Below are positions 58,626 to 64,000 of a stretch of 64,000 bases of DNA, in pieces; within the stretch, counting starts at the first letter, position 1; each line of letters opens with the position of its first letter. Origin of the DNA: Zizania palustris (taxonomy: Eukaryota; Streptophyta; Magnoliopsida; Poales; Poaceae). The notes below the pieces were generated by a model. It saw nothing but the letters and a program-made list of their open reading frames with translations. It made no database searches and was not told the DNA's origin. Made by a program: the position numbers and the translations under genes. The stretch lies in contig JAAALK010000086.1 of the NCBI GenBank assembly GCA_019279435.1, positions 21,373,913-21,437,912 of the forward strand, given 5' to 3'.

Positions 58626-59676
58626 AAATAGTCCTCGAACATATCTACCTTACTATATAATTAATGAGTTTGAGTGTGCACTTACTCATTCATTCGTGCA
58701 CTACCGCATTGTCCTCCAAAATCTCAGCGTTCCGTCGATGTTACTGATCCCCCACCAGTGAAATTAATGGTTCGCAGGATCTCCTTCCTCCACCCACCGC
58801 CCACCGCCCGCCTCCGCTGCATCGGCTACCCGCCCTTCAGCCACCCTTGATCTACGAAGGACACGGAGGAGATGGCACAGTGGGGCGGGATGAGGCAGAC
58901 AGAGGTTAGCTCTCTATCGCGTTGCTCGCTGTGCAGTTCCTGCATAAGGAGCTCTCCATCCGCATCACGCGCCGCACGCCGTACCTTGACTCAATTCCCT
59001 TTGGCATCGGCAAGGGCCATGCTATGCCAAGACGGGGTCAGGACGGGTGCCACGCCACACAGATCGAGGCAGGGGCGCAGTGGTAGCGACACAGAGCGCG
59101 GCGCCGCGGCCAATGTGCAGGGGGGCGAGCGGGCGACGTGCCAGGGGCACTCTAGCATTTCAGCGAACACAATACGTACGTTGTTAGGGGAGCGGTTTAT
59201 TACTCTGTTTGTCATGTCAACGCGCCACGTGTATCCCCATCAGTGAAACCGCGTAGAAAATTTCACAGCAAACTGGTTTTCGAAGTTTAGGGAGCTAACT
59301 AAATGGTTCTATAATTCAGGATAGTAATATGTACTTTTTCATATTCTAAATTTAAAACAATAGCCCTTCGATGTGAATTTTAGCTGCAACAATGTAAGAT
59401 CTTGTTACGCAGATCAACACAAATTATGATATGCAACTGAAATTTCATATTATAAGACGATTGCTTTAAAAAACATATTTCTTGACTTTGACTAAGTTTA
59501 AATAAAAATATATTAGGATCTATAATATTAAATAAATGAACTATTAAGATATATTTGATGATTAATTTAATAAAATAAATTAAATCTGATGTTATAATTA
59601 TTGATATATATTTTTACAAAATTTATAAAATTCAGATAATTTTGACTTATCAAAAAATCAAATAACTTATAACAGG
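58626..59676. other. intergenic, GC-rich then AT-rich
   Basis: An open frame of 124 codons (58872-59246, plus, starting MAQWGGMRQTEV) shows no domain and is probably spurious. 59300-59676 is AT-rich. Confidence 0.4.
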
Positions 59677-59679
59677 AGC

Positions 59680-59836
59680 GCTATTCTACACCACGTGTGT
59701 AGAATATCTATTCTACATCGACTACTTCCACTTTCAGTAGTAGATTTTCTCAGTAGAATAGCAATTGAGTACTACTTTTTCTCAATAGTAGATTTTTCGG
59801 TAGAATAGTTATTCTACATCCATGGCGTAGGATAGC
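59680..59836. mobile_element. small MITE-like inverted repeat element
   Basis: The ends GCTATTCTACACCACG and, inverted, GCTATCCTACGCCATG pair over about 16 bp. Internal AGTAGAATAG words repeat. No target duplication seen. Confidence 0.55.
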
Positions 59837-59844
59837 ATTTGTAT

Positions 59845-59908
59845 GACTTATAATATATAACGAGGGAATTAGACAAGACTTATAATATATAACGAGGGAA
59901 TTAGACAA
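59845..59908. repeat. 32-bp exact tandem duplication
   Basis: Two adjacent copies of a 32-base unit starting GACTTATAATATATAACGAG. Confidence 0.93.
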
Positions 59909-62562
59909 GACGACGACAGAGTTATTAGGTTGTACGTACCAGTGTTTGTCTTTCTGCATTTTTTTTCTTCTTTCATTCTTAGGTTACATCAACGGGTACA
60001 CCTAAATTGCCATCGCCCTAACATATTCTTTAATTTATCTGCAACTATTCGTATGCAAGCTTCCACTCCCTCTCCCCTTCTCTTTTTTTTTTGAAGCACC
60101 TGTTTAATATACACCGCGTTTTTGTTTGGTACTCCGCATGTCAGGATCATACAATATAATTCTTGGGCTGGCACGGGACTACCGGAGTAGCTTATCGGTC
60201 AGATTGGAAGCAAAGGTAGCGATCGCCTGGATATACTGACGAGTGTGGCTGCGTCGCCGCCATCTCGCTAGAACTGCTGAGGATGCATGGGACACTAGCC
60301 GCCCGGCCAGTGGATCGCTCGAGACGAGAGCTAGGCGATCGAGCAAGCTGTTTGCATTGTGCAACGTGAGTGAGAAACACGTACCAATGATTGACCGGTG
60401 AGAAAAAATAACAAAAACTATCAACAGGAGCTGCTATATGTCTGAATTCTGATGGACCGATCATGCTCGATGCAAACCATTAGACGGCGCTAGCTGGTGG
60501 TGTACGTACGGGTGTGTCCGTGCGAGTGGACAGATGCGATGAAAAGCCCACGACAGACGGGCAGAGACGGGAGACGGGAGAGCGATAGGAGTAGCAAGCA
60601 GTATGTGCAGTGGTGGCAGTGCAGCCATTAGCTAAAGCACTAGTGACTAGACCCATGGAAATGTAGGAAGAAATGGATGGTTGCACCGTTATATCCCTGT
60701 AGATGCTAGTGCAGTGCATAGATCCATCACATCAGCTCCGTCTCCCCGGCCCGGCCTGGTATGCAGCATCCGGCCGGCCGGACACCCCATGCATGACGAT
60801 GCCCCTGCTGCCTCGGTCCAGTACTACTACTGCTGCCGTTGCGTCTGCCTGCCCGCCTCTGCCACCCCAGTACGGACGTGGAGCAGGCCAGCAACAGAAC
60901 GACGAAACCACCACCTAGCTAGCTAGTAGCTTGTGCCCGGCCGCGGCGCGCTCTCATCTCTGATCTCCCTGCGTCTCCGCGGCGCAGGGCTTTCGCGGGC
61001 ACGCAGTAGCTCTCCGCCTGCATGCGTACGCGTGGCCGCAGTTCTGATCGTCGCTAGCGCTGGATCTATGGCCTGGCACGCTCAAACGGGATCGTCGATC
61101 GAATGGCTTTGAAGTGACACCTTCACATTAGTGGAACTTAGTATCCAGGGAGTTTCAGGAGAGTGAAGGAAAACTCTGCACTATGCCACTATCCAATCGA
61201 GCGCAAAATGCAACTGTTCTCTGCGGTCGGCCACCGGCCGTACCCAACCGCAGAGGAGCCGGTTCCGACACGTGAGACGTACCGCTGCACGTTAGCTAGA
61301 TAGGTACATACGCCCGGCCGCGCGCGCATCTCGCTCTCGAGTCTCGCCTGCCATCGCACGCGGAACGATGTGCATGGGAGCTTAGCGTTGTATCCATGCG
61401 CCAAGCCGCTGTCTCTTTGTCGCCGTGGGGGGACATATGTTTGCACGTACTTTCCCACCGATAGAGACTCGTCACGCCGGGTAATTTTTCTTGCATGGAA
61501 TATCGGAACTCTAGGGATGCATGATGCTTGCGAGCTCAGGGCATAGTAGTAACCTGTAACCAGGAAACGTGAACGATTCGATCGTGAGGACACCACGTAA
61601 CGTATGACAGAACCCCAACTCCCCAACCCCAAGAGGTATTATACCTTCACATGACCACATGAACCACGGGCAAGTTCTAATCCTACATCTCTCGCGGAAC
61701 TTAGTTTGATAATCTTGTAATGCATGCGGAGCTCGAACGGAGCCTTAACACCCATTTGTTTGCCTAGCTTAACAGTAGGCCCGTGTGGTGCTGTATGCTC
61801 GACGTCGCGACAGGCCGGCCGGGCCAGAGTTGATCAGAGTAACAGCCGGGGGCATCACTAGTCATTTCAATGGACTGGCCGGGGGACATTGTACCGGAAT
61901 TTCATACCAACTCCAATAATACATCAATCACAATTACCGGGCCTGCAAGTGGAGTCGAATATATAGTCGATCACACGCTAGGAGATCATGTCAGGGGGGT
62001 ATTCGATTTGTCTCGTTTTCGAAAAATTTCAGATTGACAGAGCTATTCGTCACCATAATAGTAGTGCCACAATAAAGCAAACCATCAAAATTAATTAGCA
62101 AGATAATATATACATGTACTGTTTAGTAATTAGACATTTAAGTAGGCACGGCTCGTTTATAAATCGAGCTAAAAAACTGCACTTGGTTCAAGTTCGAGTT
62201 GGCTCACGAGCTTATCAATTTCAATATATGTTTCATGTAAAATTAAAATTAAATTATCTAAATTCAAAAACTATGTATTAATATATGATATATTTAAGAA
62301 CAAAATATCAATAATTAATAAAAAATATGATATAAATTAAATATTAGGTATCACACTCAAAAAATATCTTATATGTATAAATTAAAAAAATGAATCGGGC
62401 TCATAAGCCAAACGGGGAGCTAACTCGTGAGCGGTTTGGCTTGACTTGATTCAGAACCGAGGCTAAAACACATGTTCATGCTCAGATCATTTCACCTCCG
62501 AGCCAACCTGAGTTGAGTTGAGAGCTGGCTCGTGAGTCCAAGCTAATTTTTGCTTTTTAAAA
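59909..62562. other. intergenic, no gene recognised
   Basis: 60480-61660 is GC-rich with many short overlapping open frames of the kind expected by chance in such DNA; none shows a domain. 62150-62545 has GGCTCGTTTATAAATCGAGC and related AGCTCGTGAG words typical of a decayed hAT-type MITE. Confidence 0.4.
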
Positions 62563-62833
62563 TAGTATTTTTTTAAAAAAAATCAAATTTGTATTACGAT
62601 TTCAAAAAATTATAAAAATAACATCCGGTCGGCCAACCATTGGCCGGCCGGTGCCACGTGGAAGCTAGTCAACACTTGGTCAGCCTACTGGCGTCACGTG
62701 CCGACCAAGTGCCAACTACGGCTAGTTGGTATCACGTGGCACCAGTCGGTCGATGGTTGGCCGACCGAATAATATTTTTATAATTTTTTGAATCCGGAAT
62801 ACAAATTTGATTTTTTTAAAAGAAAAAATACTA
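62563..62833. mobile_element. fold-back element with ~95-bp arms
   Basis: The arms are inverted copies: TAGTATTTTTTTAAAAAAAA at the left, then ATCAAATTTGTATT and CGGTCGGCCAACCAT. The right arm is ATGGTTGGCCGACCG, then AATACAAATTTGATTTTTTT. Its right arm resembles the sequence at 35040-35150 next to the broken P450. Confidence 0.8.
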
Positions 62834-63422
62834 ATTTAAAAAAATCCTAATTTTCCATAGCTCACGGGACGAAGGTCACATGGTAACTAAAAATTTGTCT
62901 GGTTAATTAGATAAGTTATATGATCATAGCCTACATCCTACAGCCTATTTATGTTATGGATCAAACTACTTTTAACTTTGTCATTTTTTCTAAAGCACAT
63001 ATATTCTATTATATCTTAAACAATACCCAACTTGATATTTATTATTTATGAATTTCATATTTATTAAATTACAAAAAATTATTATAATCGAGACTCCAGA
63101 GTGTGTTTAAATCATTTTTTAATAAAAAAATTATGAATTATTAAATCAAACACATATATACACACACAATTCTAACAAAATGACATCCGATATTTATTAA
63201 TTAATAAAATTGGATAATTAAATCACAAAAATATAATTAAAATTCCAAACCGGGATAACTTAATATTTATTGATTATAATTTTTTAATTATTAATAAGAG
63301 GACCTGCAACAAAATGGTTGACACCTAATCAAGCTAGCTAAATTCTCAGTTCTATCACTGCTACAAAGACGTACCGCCGATAACTCCTCATTTCATAAAC
63401 GGTTTCAATTCGGACAGCAACG
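62834..63422. other. AT-rich intergenic
   Basis: Nothing recognised. Confidence 0.5.
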
Positions 63423-63425
63423 TAA

Positions 63426-63767
63426 GGGTGTTTGGATTGGGCGCTAAATTTTTAGCCCCCATTACATCAAATGTTTAGACACTATCTTGAAATATTAAAT
63501 ATGGACTATTTACAAAACCAATTCATAATCGATAGATTATTCACGAGACGAATCTAATGAGTCTAATTACGCCATGATTTGACAATGTGATGCTACAGTA
63601 AACATTTGCTAATTATGGATTAATTAGGCTTAATAAATTTGTCTCGTGAATTATCTTCTGATTCTGCAATTATTTTTATAATTAGTTCACATTTAGTCTT
63701 TCAAATTGATATCCAAATATCCGATGTGACACGGGCTAAAATTTAGCCCCTTGATCCAAACACCCCC
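63426..63767 (-). mobile_element. MITE, common family, full copy
   Basis: A 342-bp element with ends GGGTGTTTGGAT and ATCCAAACACCCCC, flanked by TAA at 63423-63425 and 63768-63770. The core is in the opposite orientation to the copies at 16564, 30514 and 58293. Confidence 0.85.
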
Positions 63768-63770
63768 TAA

Positions 63771-64000
63771 CTGTCCGCATTATTTGATCCCTAGTTCAGA
63801 CAATTTGAGTCCCTACTAGCGTTGGTTTCTATATACTAGTCATGTGTCTGCTCGTTGCATTGGGTAGTAGGTAGTTTTCTGGGATACAAGTTTTTTTAAA
63901 AAAACCCAAAATAAGTGTGCATCTGATTATGAATCTGTTTGGTATAGGTCTAATTTTGAGATTCACGTTGGATCTAATATTTATACAGTATAACAAAATA
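63771..64000. other. window end, nothing recognised
   Basis: Mixed sequence with no feature. Confidence 0.5.

Noticed and set aside
58872..59246. 124-codon frame MAQWGGMRQTEV
   Set aside because: No domain, GC-rich region with an equally long frame on the other strand, no splice or promoter support.
60480..61660. Several overlapping open frames in GC-rich DNA
   Set aside because: None carries a recognisable motif, and they overlap on both strands.
1..64000. CRISPR arrays, operons, phage or bacterial systems
   Set aside because: No evenly spaced short repeats with unique spacers; genes have plant introns and families throughout.

Overview
This is nuclear DNA from a plant, almost certainly a grass and probably a panicoid one (sorghum, sugarcane or maize type). 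Plant-type genes with introns sit as islands in a sea of transposons. The elements include an L1-type LINE with plant ORF1 and ORF2 proteins, many small MITEs with three-base target duplications, and a Ty3/Gypsy chromovirus with 3.4 kb LTRs. No bacterial or viral genome is present. The species is not fixed by anything I can read.

Layout. A 6.65 kb LINE lies on the minus strand at 450-7102, between perfect 16-bp target duplications. A plastid-type multi-pass membrane protein gene follows (7922-8916, minus), with a long leader intron that contains a solo LTR. A PEX11 peroxisome-proliferation gene (12258-12926, plus) comes next, then a cluster of MITEs and a hAT element (13.6-16.9 kb). A secreted aspartyl protease is at 18320-19792 (minus). 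A diverged tandem segmental duplication carries two cytochrome P450 copies (23.5-25.2 and 33.4-34.8 kb, both minus); each copy is damaged in a different place. The two units are separated by a retroelement ORF1 remnant and an LTR fragment.

From about 35.2 to 53.2 kb there are fragments of three unrelated genes, all on the minus strand with introns kept: a SEC10-like first exon, an ICP55-like Xaa-Pro aminopeptidase, and an M17 leucine aminopeptidase. This resembles a gene-capturing Helitron. A very young 12.4 kb chromovirus (38559-50960) has inserted into the ICP55-like fragment; it carries an extra coiled-coil ORF before gag. After a solo LTR and AT-rich tandem repeats, an adenylylsulfatase HINT4 gene (56573-57814, minus, six exons) is the last recognisable gene. 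The remaining 6 kb holds MITEs and sequence in which I recognise no gene.

The resident genes (membrane protein, PEX11, aspartyl protease, HINT4) do not form a pathway; they are ordinary neighbours. Three otherwise sound genes and the young chromovirus each differ from an open frame by a single base, three of the four in a short homopolymer. This points to uncorrected sequencing or assembly indels, or to a polyploid decaying copy, and should be settled before any of them is called a pseudogene.
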